Source: Flavobacterium turcicum
Lineage (GTDB): Bacteria > Bacteroidota > Bacteroidia > Flavobacteriales > Flavobacteriaceae
NCBI RefSeq assembly: GCF_011365745.1
Contig: NZ_JAAOBY010000005.1
Location: forward strand, 62,001 to 126,000
Length of the DNA stretch: 64,000 nucleotides
Direction: 5' to 3'
In this document: piece after piece, positions 33,528-43,100 of the stretch
Layout of the letters: each line of letters begins with the position of its first letter
Numbering within the stretch: position 1 is the first letter of the stretch
The notes under the pieces: generated by a model
Database searches by the model: none
What the model was told of the DNA's origin: nothing
What the model saw: only the letters and a program-made list of their open reading frames with translations
Position numbers and translations under genes: made by a program

Positions 33528-35939
33528 TTAGTTTTTCAAATGTTTATCTAAAAACTGATCTTGTTCCCAAAGCAGGTGCAAAATATTTTCTTTGGCTACA
33601 TATCCGTGCGCTTCTTTTGGTAAAATCACCATACGTGCTGGGCCACCCAATCCTTTTAAGGCTTGAAAGTAACGCTCTGTTTGTAAGGTAAACGTTCCCG
33701 GATTATTATCCGCTTCACCGTGTACCAATAACATAGGCGTTTTCATTTTTCCAGCATTCATAAAAGGAGACATCGCTGTGTACACTTCTGGACTTTCCCA
33801 GTAATTGCGTTGCTCACTCTGAAAACCAAACGGAGTTAAAGTTCTGTTGTAAGCACCACTGCGGGCAATTCCACACGCAAATAAATTAGAATGGGTAAGC
33901 AAGTTGGCCGTCATAAAAGCTCCGTATGAGTGTCCGCCAACACCTACTTTTTTACGGTCAATGTAACCTAAAGCATCAACTGCATTAATAGCAGCCTCAG
34001 CATTGTCAACCAATTGTGTGATAAAATTATCATTTGGTTCTGTAGTTCCTTCACCAATAATTGGGAAGGCCGCATCGTCAAGTACAACATAACCTTTGGT
34101 TACCCAGTACACAAACGAGCCGTAACTTGGGAAAGTGAATTCATTTGGGTTTTGCGTGCTTTGTCCCGCTGAATTTTTGTCTTTGTATTCTGCTGGATAA
34201 GCCCAAATCAACAATGGCATTTTTTCTTTTTTAGCCTTGTCGTAACCTACTGGCAAGTATAAAGTTCCTGATAGTTCCACGCCATCTTTACGCTTGTATT
34301 TAATGACTTCTTTACTTACGTTTTTGATACTTTCAAACGGATTTTTGAATGATGTAATTGGTGTCAGTTTGTTTTTTTGGTAAATGTTGCGCAAGTAATA
34401 GTTCGGATACTCGTTTTTAGACTGAATTTGTACCAAAACGGTTCCTTTCTTGAAATCTTCAATTTCGATAACATCTTCTTTTTTATCCATGTAAGTCGAT
34501 GTGTACAAGCGCTTGCTTTGCAATGTTTTTAAATCGAACTCACTAATAAAAGGAAATTGTCCGTTCTTCGTAAAACCAGCACCAATTAAGAACGCTTTGT
34601 TGTTTTCTAAAGCAAGTACATATCTGTTGAATTCATTTTTGCGCGTTTCAAAATTTCCTGGATCAGCATACACGTCTTGCGAATTGCGGTCAAAAATTAC
34701 TTTTGGTGCTTGCTCTGGCTGAGATGGGTTAAAAAGATAAGTTTTAGTATTACGCGTATCGTACCATTCGTCCATTAAAATAGCAACGTTTTCATTACCC
34801 CACATGATGCCGCTAAAACGTTGAGGTGTTTTTACAAGCGATTTTGCAGGGGCTGTAAAAGGTGCATTCCACGTAAATACCTCATCTCTAAATTCCACTT
34901 TGTTGGCAGGATCACCAGCATCAAGTGCTTCAACATACATCAGCGTAGCAGCTTGATCGGCTCTCCATGTCATGTTGCGTTTGCCTTTGCGGACGGCCAT
35001 AAAACCTTTCGGAATAATTTCAGTCAAAGGAACTTCGTTTACTGTTTTTACCTCGTTACCGTCTTTGTCAAACACCACTGATTTACTTGGAAAACGACTT
35101 AACGGAACAATATATGAAAACGGTTTTTGAATGGTAGTAAGCATCAAGTAATTGCCATCAGGCGAAAAGCTTTCTCCGGCGTACATAGCTGCTTTTTTGA
35201 ACAAAGTTGCCGTTCCATCTAAACTAACTTTGTACAACTCAGAGGTCATGATGTTCTCAAAATTGATCTCATCATTGGCGTTTTTCAACATGTCAGGATA
35301 GGTTCTGTTTTGAGATTTAGATCCATCAGCATTAGAAATAATAGGACCAGCAGGCAAGTCCTTCTTTGCATCCAAAAGTGCCGGTCTGTTTTGAGGTAAC
35401 ATTTTAACCAAAATAGTGGCATTGTCTTTTAACCAGCTAAACGGATTACCTAAATTGGCATTGACACGAGCTTCAGTAAGTCGAGTCGCTTTTGCCGTAG
35501 CAACATCAATAACCCAAAGTTCAACACCTGTTGCTGTGGTATTTGAAAACGAAATTTTACTATCGTTTGGCGACCAAGATATGTTACTAATTTTAGCATT
35601 TGCTGGTAAACCTGCTACTTGCATTTCGTTGCTATCTTTTACTTTTCGCAGTTTTAAGTTGTTCACGTAAGTAACTGAGCTTGAAATATTCGTCACCGGA
35701 TTGATACGCAAACCGCCCAAACGCAGTTCATCTTTATTCAAATCATCTAGCGTTTTGTAGGTGCTGCGGTACGAAAGGAGTAGGTATTCTTTTTTGGTAT
35801 CCATCGATACGGATGGAGCGCGTTCGTAATCGGCCAATTCGAGTATCGATGCCGATGGTTTTTGATAGCTAAGATTTTCTTGCGCAAAAGCAGATATGCT
35901 CAGGCCAAGCGCAATAAATAGCGAGATTTTAAATTTCAT
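33528..35939 (-). CDS. S9 family prolyl-oligopeptidase-type serine peptidase
   Basis: An 803-aa exported serine peptidase. The signal peptide ends near SAFAQ (residue 20). Residues about 25-540 form a propeller-type domain (SWSPNDSKISFSNT, SFSPDGNYLMLTT). The C-terminal alpha/beta-hydrolase (about 550-800) has the nucleophile S671 in GGHSYGAFM, the acid in LVHGEADNNPG and the histidine in KEAHGY. The motif layout is that of glutamyl-endopeptidase/acylaminoacyl-peptidase relatives. Substrate not known. No terminator is obvious; the array lies downstream. Confidence 0.92.
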   Translation of the reverse strand: MKFKISLFIALGLSISAFAQENLSYQKPSASILELADYERAPSVSMDTKKEYLLLSYRSTYKTLDDLNKDELRLGGLRINPVTNISSSVTYVNNLKLRKVKDSNEMQVAGLPANAKISNISWSPNDSKISFSNTTATGVELWVIDVATAKATRLTEARVNANLGNPFSWLKDNATILVKMLPQNRPALLDAKKDLPAGPIISNADGSKSQNRTYPDMLKNANDEINFENIMTSELYKVSLDGTATLFKKAAMYAGESFSPDGNYLMLTTIQKPFSYIVPLSRFPSKSVVFDKDGNEVKTVNEVPLTEIIPKGFMAVRKGKRNMTWRADQAATLMYVEALDAGDPANKVEFRDEVFTWNAPFTAPAKSLVKTPQRFSGIMWGNENVAILMDEWYDTRNTKTYLFNPSQPEQAPKVIFDRNSQDVYADPGNFETRKNEFNRYVLALENNKAFLIGAGFTKNGQFPFISEFDLKTLQSKRLYTSTYMDKKEDVIEIEDFKKGTVLVQIQSKNEYPNYYLRNIYQKNKLTPITSFKNPFESIKNVSKEVIKYKRKDGVELSGTLYLPVGYDKAKKEKMPLLIWAYPAEYKDKNSAGQSTQNPNEFTFPSYGSFVYWVTKGYVVLDDAAFPIIGEGTTEPNDNFITQLVDNAEAAINAVDALGYIDRKKVGVGGHSYGAFMTANLLTHSNLFACGIARSGAYNRTLTPFGFQSEQRNYWESPEVYTAMSPFMNAGKMKTPMLLVHGEADNNPGTFTLQTERYFQALKGLGGPARMVILPKEAHGYVAKENILHLLWEQDQFLDKHLKN

Positions 35940-36194
35940 ACTTGATAATCATTTTAAATTAGAGTTAGTCTTGTTGTATTACAAGTCTAAAATATCGCAA
36001 ACTTGTTACATTTGAAAAAATTAAAACACTTTTAACTTTTTGCAACCTACTCAGGATACCCATTTTAGCTCCAAATTGGATTATAGCATCGTTTTTTTTC
36101 CTTGATGAAGACTTGTAAAGTCCCGTAAATAGCTAGAAACTGGTTATTTGGTAAAAAAGTAGTAATTTAGTAGCCCTAGTTTTAAGGTATGTTT
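35940..36194. other. divergent intergenic region
   Basis: Between the S9 peptidase and the FabH-like gene. No ORF and no clear minus-strand -7 box for the peptidase. Confidence 0.4.
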
Positions 36195-36202
36195 TAAATT
36201 TG
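36195..36202 (+). promoter_or_regulatory. -7 box of the KAS III-like gene
   Basis: TAAATTTG fits TAnnTTTG and lies 30 bases before the ATG at 36232. Confidence 0.6.
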
Positions 36203-36231
36203 CAAACTGATTTTAATAAAATAACAATTAT

Positions 36232-37239
36232 ATGTATCATTCAAAAATAGCAGGATTGGGTTATTACGTTCCCGAAAATGTAGTAACAAATGACGATTTA
36301 TCCAAAATCATGGATACCAATGATGAGTGGATTCAAGAGCGAACTGGAATTCAAGAACGCCGCCACATCATCAGAGGAGAAGATACAACAACCTCAATGG
36401 GTGTAAAAGCAGCCGAAATTGCAATTGAACGCGCGGGTGTTGCCAAAGAAGATATTGACTTTGTAGTATTTGCTACGTTAAGCCCTGATTACTATTTTCC
36501 AGGACCTGGAGTTTTGGTACAAAGAGATTTGGGATTAAGAACCGTAGGTGCATTAGATGTGCGCAACCAATGTTCTGGTTTTGTTTACGCTTTATCAGTA
36601 GCTGATCAATACATCAAAACGGGTATGTATAAAAACATTCTGGTTATTGGTTCAGAGGTACATTCTACAGGTTTAGACATGACTACACGTGGACGTGGCG
36701 TTTCGGTAATTTTTGGTGATGGAGCAGGAGCTGCTGTTTTGAGTAGAGAGGAAGATATTACCAAAGGAATTTTATCAACGCACTTGCATTCAGAAGGGCA
36801 ACATGCCGAAGAATTAATTGTAAAAGCACCAGGAATGGGTGGCCGTTGGGTAACTGATATTTTAGAAGCCAACGATCCAGATGACGAAAGTTATTTCCCG
36901 TACATGAACGGACAATTTGTATTTAAAAATGCTGTAGTTCGTTTTAGCGAAGTGATTAATGAAGGATTGCAAGCAAATAATTTGCAAGTTTCAGATATTG
37001 ATATGTTGATTCCGCACCAAGCTAACTTGAGAATTAGTCAATTCATCCAAAAGAAATTTGACTTAACAGACGATCAAGTGTACAATAACATTCAAAAATA
37101 CGGAAATACTACTGCAGCCTCTATTCCGATTGCTTTAACTGAAGCATGGGAAAAAGGAAAAATCAAATCAGGTGACACTGTGGTTTTAGCAGCATTTGGT
37201 AGTGGATTTACTTGGGCCAGTGCGATTATTAAATGGTAG
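36232..37239 (+). CDS. 3-oxoacyl-ACP synthase III family protein (FabH-like)
   Basis: A 335-aa thiolase-fold enzyme that condenses an acyl starter with malonyl-ACP. The catalytic triad is visible: C114 in RNQCSGFVYAL, the histidine in IPHQANLRI and the asparagine in KYGNTTAAS. The opening 'YVPENVVTNDDLSKIMDTNDEWIQERTGI' is typical for KAS III. The motif NQCSGF differs from the E. coli NACAGF, and the genome may have a second, standard FabH; so it may be a paralogue with another starter preference. Monocistronic, with a terminator. Confidence 0.88.
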   Translation: MYHSKIAGLGYYVPENVVTNDDLSKIMDTNDEWIQERTGIQERRHIIRGEDTTTSMGVKAAEIAIERAGVAKEDIDFVVFATLSPDYYFPGPGVLVQRDLGLRTVGALDVRNQCSGFVYALSVADQYIKTGMYKNILVIGSEVHSTGLDMTTRGRGVSVIFGDGAGAAVLSREEDITKGILSTHLHSEGQHAEELIVKAPGMGGRWVTDILEANDPDDESYFPYMNGQFVFKNAVVRFSEVINEGLQANNLQVSDIDMLIPHQANLRISQFIQKKFDLTDDQVYNNIQKYGNTTAASIPIALTEAWEKGKIKSGDTVVLAAFGSGFTWASAIIKW

Positions 37240-37275
37240 GAGAACACATCTAAATTATATTTTTACAAAAATAAT

Positions 37276-37311
37276 AACCCCAATCTTGATTCAGGATTGG
37301 GGTTTTGTTTT
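37276..37311. terminator. bidirectional terminator
   Basis: AACCCCAATC, eight bases, GGATTGGGGTT, then a T-rich run. It separates convergent genes and touches the stop of the next one. Confidence 0.85.
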
Positions 37312-38180
37312 TAATGCTTGGGTTCGTAAATTAGCCGAAGGAAGGAACTAAATCTCTCATTCTCTCTGCCGATAGGAATTCCGGTAACGATACCTACTAA
37401 GAGTTGGTGCGTAACTTCTACTCTCATTTGCGGTCGTACAGTCATATCAAAATCGTTTTTTTGTAACTCTTTGTTTACTTCAATCCCTATAAAATTTCGA
37501 GTACCGGGAATCATGTAATGAAAGTTACTGTTAATTTGCCATGAGGTTTGAACACTGCTAGGATTTAAATGCTGTTGAAAGATAGGACCTGTGTACAATA
37601 GCGTATGAAAATTACTGCCCCAACGTTTTGCTGCAACAAAAAACGGACTATAGATATTTCCAGTAAACAATTTACTATTCCCAAAGCTAGAAAAGGGAGT
37701 GAGTTCAAACTCGTGAATGTATCCTATTGCCATAGATGTTTTGTAGTTCTCAGATACAAAAAAGGAATATTGAGTGGCTAATTTTAAACCGTTCAATTTG
37801 CTTTGTGGTGTGTTTCCGTTTTGATTTGATGGATAAATAGTAAACGGCAACTCTACTTCAAATCCCAATCTATTCAGCGGTGCCCATTCGTATTCAACTA
37901 ATGCTAAATATTCGTCGTATTTGTTTTTGTCGGTGATTCCTAAACCAAAATTCCATTCCTTTTCGCCTTTTCGAGCTCCTAAATCACGAATCAAATCAAT
38001 GTATAAAGGTTCGGCATGTAAAATTTTTAAAGGTTCTTTTTTATCCTGAACTTCTTGAATATAAAGGCTATCGTTTAGGGTGTTTTGTTGGTCCCTTGTT
38101 GATTGTGCTTTGGAGTTGATGCTATGCAGTAGTATGGTGATAAACCCTAAAATAGCAGGTTTTAAAAATGTGTTTTTCAT
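37311..38180 (-). CDS. HAEPLYID family protein (probable outer-membrane beta-barrel)
   Basis: A 289-aa exported protein with the motif LHAEPLYIDLIRDLGARKGEKEWNFG (residues 55-80) that gives the family its name. The signal peptide ends near SKAQS. The remainder alternates charged and aromatic residues with strands typical of a 10-12 strand barrel: 'GLGITDKN', 'FEVELPFTIYP', 'SWQINSNFHYMIPGTRNFIGIEVN'. Such proteins often lie in metal-efflux regions. It follows the smaller 38266 gene on the same strand, 85 bases downstream, so the pair may be an envelope unit. Confidence 0.75.
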   Translation of the reverse strand: MKNTFLKPAILGFITILLHSINSKAQSTRDQQNTLNDSLYIQEVQDKKEPLKILHAEPLYIDLIRDLGARKGEKEWNFGLGITDKNKYDEYLALVEYEWAPLNRLGFEVELPFTIYPSNQNGNTPQSKLNGLKLATQYSFFVSENYKTSMAIGYIHEFELTPFSSFGNSKLFTGNIYSPFFVAAKRWGSNFHTLLYTGPIFQQHLNPSSVQTSWQINSNFHYMIPGTRNFIGIEVNKELQKNDFDMTVRPQMRVEVTHQLLVGIVTGIPIGRENERFSSFLRLIYEPKH

Positions 38181-38265
38181 TTAATTTGTAAAATTGGTTA
38201 TGCATACAGTTGCTTTGTCTTTCTTTTTTTGAAAAACAAAGTAGTTTGATACTTATAAAAACAAA

Positions 38266-38655
38266 TTAAACTTCGGGTGGAGGAGAATGAATTTCGAATA
38301 ATGGCTGGCCGATATTCTTCATCTTAAATCCAAAAAAAATCAGTTCACTTAAACGGTTAATGGTGTTGATTTTTTGAGAAGTATGTGGTAAAACATAAAA
38401 AGTAATTGAAATTCTTTTTTTGAAATGACTAGCATTATCCTCATCAGTATCTTCATTTTCAGGAATGGCATTTTCATATCCCAAAACTTTTTCAATAACA
38501 AGTTCGATTATACTTTCTTGATCATTGATTGCTAGATTTTCTGCTACATAAATAGGTGTGTTGTCGTTGCTATCAACGCTACAATTGAGAAGGTAAAGCG
38601 CTATAAAAGCACAAAAAAACCGTAGTCCTTTTATATTTCTGATGGATTCTAACAC
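38266..38655 (-). CDS. small exported hypothetical protein (heavy-metal-efflux-type neighbour)
   Basis: A 129-aa protein with a GTG start. A hydrophobic segment (about 10-25, LRFFCAFIALYLLNCS) resembles a signal peptide; the C25 context is lipobox-like but imperfect. The mature part is acidic (ENEDTDEDNASH) and ends HSPPPEV. The tail with P and H residues recalls the small periplasmic proteins of flavobacterial metal operons, but this is only a resemblance. A minus-strand TATTTTTG lies directly before the start, so the transcript may have almost no leader. Its partner is the HAEPLYID gene downstream. Confidence 0.6.
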   Translation of the reverse strand: MLESIRNIKGLRFFCAFIALYLLNCSVDSNDNTPIYVAENLAINDQESIIELVIEKVLGYENAIPENEDTDEDNASHFKKRISITFYVLPHTSQKINTINRLSELIFFGFKMKNIGQPLFEIHSPPPEV

Positions 38656-38659
38656 TTGG

Positions 38660-38667
38660 CAAAAATA
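38660..38667 (-). promoter_or_regulatory. -7 box immediately before the 38655 start
   Basis: Reads TATTTTTG on the minus strand and ends five bases before the GTG codon. The usual distance from the -7 box to the start of transcription would place the transcript's first base at or next to the start codon. Confidence 0.45.
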
Positions 38668-38849
38668 TAAATTTTAGCATAAGCTGAATTTTTGTTAACG
38701 TTTTATTAGGTTTGATTTTGAATTGGTGAGTAGCCCCAAGCATGATTTTTTGTAAAGATTGATGAGCCAATTAATTTTGTGTTGCGTTTTTTTTTAATCA
38801 ACCGAAACTATATCTTTACTTTTAGATCTAACACCAAAAAAAGCATTTT

Positions 38850-39845
38850 ATGGCTAATCGTCGAGACTTTTTGAAAACGGCTGCTATGGCTACTGCAGCG
38901 GCTGCTTTGCCTTCTTTAGCTGATGAAATTGTATCTCAAAAAGAGTCGTTTTCAACAAAAGGAACAAAACCTATTGTACTTTCTACCTGGAATTTTGGTT
39001 TGCAAGCCAATGTTGCTGCTTGGGAAGTGCTAAAAAATAATGGCAAAGCGCTTGATGCCGTTGAAGCAGGTGTGAAAATCCCAGAAGGCGATCCAACCGA
39101 GCGCAGTGTAGGTTATGGTGGAAGACCCGATCGTGATGGTCGTGTGACGCTTGATGCTTGTATCATGGATGAAAATTCGAATATTGGTTCAGTTGGTTGC
39201 CTCGAACACATCAAGCATCCTATTTCTGTAGCACGTGCCGTAATGGAAAAATCGCCTCATGTGATGCTTGTTGGCGATGGCGCCCTTCAATTTGCCTTAT
39301 CGCAAGGATTCAAAAAAGAAAATTTATTGGTTGCCGATTCAGAGCGGGAATGGAAAGAATGGCTTAAAACAAGTGAGTACAAACCTATTGCCAATATTGA
39401 AAATCACGATACGATTGGGATGATAGCGCTTGACGCAAATGGCGATTTGTCCGGCGCTTGCACAACAAGCGGAATGGCTTTTAAAATGCACGGCCGTTTG
39501 GGAGATTCACCAATCATTGGAGCTGGTTTATATGTGGACAATGAAATTGGAGCGGCAACGGCAACAGGTCATGGAGAAGAGGTAATTCGTATTACAGGCT
39601 CACACTTGGTGGTTGAGTTGATGCGTCAAGGAAAGTCTCCGCAAAAAGCTTGCGAAGAGGCAGTTGCGCGCATTGTAAATTTGAGTAAAAAGCGCAACAA
39701 AGATTTAAAAGATATTCAAGTAGGTTTTATTGCCTTAAATAAAAAAGGAGAATATGGTAGTTATTGTTTGCAAGGCGGTTTTAATTACGCCGTGCATGAC
39801 GCTACTGGAAACCGTTTGATTGATCCGCCTTATTTTTTAAAGTAA
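38850..39845 (+). CDS. N(4)-(beta-N-acetylglucosaminyl)-L-asparaginase (glycosylasparaginase)
   Basis: An Ntn-hydrolase of 331 aa that cleaves the GlcNAc-asparagine bond of glycopeptides. It matures by self-cleavage in front of a threonine, here T188 of NHDTIGM. The N-terminus MANRRDFLKTAAMATAAAAL is a twin-arginine signal, so the enzyme is exported folded. Also seen: DAVEAGVKIPEGDPTERSVG, GCLEHIKHPISVARAVMEK, 'TSGMAFKMHGRLGDSPIIGAGLYVDNEIGAATATGHGE' and the end 'YAVHDA'. Closely similar to the Elizabethkingia enzyme type. It may serve in degrading N-glycopeptides. Monocistronic. Confidence 0.94.
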   Translation: MANRRDFLKTAAMATAAAALPSLADEIVSQKESFSTKGTKPIVLSTWNFGLQANVAAWEVLKNNGKALDAVEAGVKIPEGDPTERSVGYGGRPDRDGRVTLDACIMDENSNIGSVGCLEHIKHPISVARAVMEKSPHVMLVGDGALQFALSQGFKKENLLVADSEREWKEWLKTSEYKPIANIENHDTIGMIALDANGDLSGACTTSGMAFKMHGRLGDSPIIGAGLYVDNEIGAATATGHGEEVIRITGSHLVVELMRQGKSPQKACEEAVARIVNLSKKRNKDLKDIQVGFIALNKKGEYGSYCLQGGFNYAVHDATGNRLIDPPYFLK

Positions 39846-39910
39846 TCTGAAAAATAAAAATGAGAGTTAGCTTGAAACGGTTTAAGTGCTCCTTGAAAAA
39901 TCATAAAATC

Positions 39911-39947
39911 AAAAACCCGAAGTTGGCAAACTCCGGGTTTTCTTTTT
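39911..39947 (+). terminator. terminator of the glycosylasparaginase gene
   Basis: AAAACCCGAAGTT and AACTCCGGGTTTT pair with one mismatch and precede a T-rich run. Confidence 0.8.
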
Positions 39948-40142
39948 GATAATTAACTACTAAAATCAATGCTAATTCGTTATGAAACTGCATTTGTTAT
40001 AATTGTAAAGCCAGTTTTTTTTAATAATGTGGACGTAACTTTATAATTACATATTAGATATAAGACTACTTGTTGATGGGTTTGTTACACATTATGTCAA
40101 CTTTTATTTGATTTTTATTTTTTGCTTCGTTGAAGTTAGCAT
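39948..40142. other. spacer after the glycosylasparaginase gene
   Basis: No gene, repeat or clear terminator for the adhesin gene ending at 40143 is visible. Confidence 0.4.
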
Positions 40143-43100
40143 TTACCTTTTCAATGAAAAATGAGATTTGTATTCTTTTTGGACGTTATCTTCAATATAA
40201 GAAATTGTAAACCAATAGTCATCGGCTGGCATTGGATTTCCGTTGTAAGTACCGTCCCAACCGTTGCCATTAGGGTCGAGTGTTTTTAAAAGTTTTCCGT
40301 AGCGATCAAAAATATAAAGATTTAGAATTCCTTCTCTTGGTATTCCGCTGATGTTCCAGGTGTCGTTATAACCGTCGTTATTCGGTGTAAAGAACTTTGG
40401 ACTAGAAATTAATCTGATAAAAATAGGAGCGGTAACCAAGCCACAATTGTTTTCTAAAATTGTAATTTCATGTCGGCCACTTGGTACATTGGTAAAAACA
40501 GGGCTATCTTGATAAGGTCCGCCGTCAAGCGAATATGAAAAAACACTTTCACTTCCAACTAATATGCTCGGGATAATTGTTAATGTTTGATTATCAGTAA
40601 ACCAACTACTAGTTGTGTAGGTGATAGCCGTTGGTAACGCAGAGGCAACAACTTCAAAAGGCACAGGTCCTGACGAACACCCAAAAATAGCAAGATTGAT
40701 TACATTTAACGTGTAATTTCCTGGGCGGTTTGTGCTAAAGCTGGAAGATGTACCTACAAGGGTTCCAGTTTCGTCGCGCCATTCAAAGTCATATTGAGGT
40801 GCCGAAAAGCCACTTTCTATTACGGCATTGGTAGTGGTTCCGTTTGCAGTATCGATGCATATTGATGGTACTGTTAAAGTAGGTCGCGGGCTATCTGTTA
40901 TTGTAATTGCAAATGGTTGTTCCGCAGGGCATAGCACAGTTGCTGTGGTACCTGATTCGCCATAGGCATAAATTGTTGTTGAGCTAGTAATTACATCTCT
41001 GGGGAAAAATTCAGTATTTGTTGTACTTGGTCCACCTGAATTGCGAAAATATCGCGTCACCTGAGCAGGATACGCGGGTAATGCATACGATTCACAGCGG
41101 GTAACCGGAGAAATCGGGGCAATTGCAGGTGTGTTGTAAATTGTAACTGTAAAAGCATCTTCGTCTGTACAATTTACTCGATTGTTATTTTCAACAAAAA
41201 CATAAAATGTACTCGTGGTGGTGACAGGATTGTAAGGAGGTGTCAGTAGAACGCCTGTACCATTCGGACCGTTGGGTGCTGTGTAATAACTTCCCATACC
41301 TCCTATTGGTGGCAAATTATAACTGTTACATGCAAATTGATCGTCAATTTCGTTAACAAAAGTCACTAAAATATCAATGCTGTATTCAGAAACGCAAGTA
41401 TTAGGACTGATTGCTGATGCATAAACATAAATCGTACGAGAAGAATCGATAACTGTACCAGCTGGCAACACTGGGTTAGTGCTTGATGGTCCGCCAGAAA
41501 AGGCATAGTATTCCCCGTTTGTTAGATCGTCTAGAATGTAAGGTTGTCCACAGCGAATTACTTCAGTTGGTTTTGCATCAACAGGAGGCGAACTGTTTAT
41601 TGTTACAAAAAAATCTTCTTCGACAAAACAAGTTCCACTTGGAGCCCTGTCATAAAAATAGATTCGTTGTGATGTGATAATTGGTGATCCAACAGCAAGT
41701 AATTGTCCAGTTCCTAATGAGCCTGTGTAGTAGTTTCCAGCATGCGGCACGGCAGGTAAAAAATAAACATCACATTGCGGCGCAGTATCTGGGAAATTTG
41801 GTAATGGTTCGATATTAATTGTGATAGTGAAATTTAAATTATCGGTACAATTTTGTCCGGGAACATAGAACCATAAAGTAGTTGTCGTATTAATTAGAGT
41901 ACCTGCAGGGATTACTGATCCGTTTCCTGCAGCGGCTGTTCTATATTCGCCTACTGTTAGTGCTGGAAGAAGGTAGGAAGAACATGAGTCAACATCTGTA
42001 GGAGGGCTAATGCTCGGAAGGCCAATAAAAATTTCAAACGATTCTTCTGAGACGCAGTTTACTGGTAAGGTTAAACTTTCTTTGTACGCGTATATCCGAG
42101 TGGTACTTGTAATGATTGTGCCAGGCAAAACTATAAAACCTGTTTTGTTGCTTCCGGTATAATATGTAGCTCCATTAGTATCAATAGGCATGATGTAGCT
42201 TGAGCAGGCAAATTGGTTGGCATAGGTAGGCAATGGTGTAAAAGGAATAATTGTTATTGTGAATTGTCGTTCCACAGTGCAATTAGGGGTACTGATTGTA
42301 TCTTCGAACCAAACGTAAATTGTATTGTTTCCTCCATTATTGATGATAGTTCCTCCAGGTAAATTTACATTTCCAGCGGTGGTTGGTCCTCCACTTAGCG
42401 TATAATAACTAGCATAAGGTAATTCAGGCAATTGGTATTGTGTGCAATAAGTGCCTGAAGGTGGGGTAATATCATCCAAATCGGCTATTGTAACATTAAA
42501 AGGGTCTTGATTGGTACAAAGTGCCGACTGATTGTAAACGTATAAATTTCTCGTTGTGGTGGTAATTGTGTTTCCTGGAAAAAGTTGAGTACCGGTTCCG
42601 TTGGGCCCTGTCCAATATTGTGCCCCGGGACTGCTCAAATTGGGTAATGCGTATGCAGTACAAACAATAACATCAGGTAGAATATCGATTGATGGTAAAG
42701 GATCTACAACTAGTTGAAAACTGGTTGTGACAAAGCAGTTATTTTCGGAAATGTTTTGTAATCGCACCCAAATAGTGGCTGTTGTACTCAAAAGTTGATT
42801 ACCTGTTTCTAGAACAATTATATCTGTATTGTTGTTGGCTCCTGTTGATGAGGAATGAAAACTGATTCGATTATACGTTGTATCTTGTGTACCGATGATG
42901 TCTGAAATCGCAGCTGATAAATCGAATATAGCGCTCAATGGAGATTCGAATGAATTTCTAGCACACAAGTTTAATGAAACAGGTTGTGCAGTAATTTGAG
43001 GAGAATCTACGACTTGAAGTTGAAACGATCTCACCTCAAAGCATAGCGTTGTTGGGTTTTGTACACGTGCATAAAATGTTATTCCATTTTGCGAGCTTGT

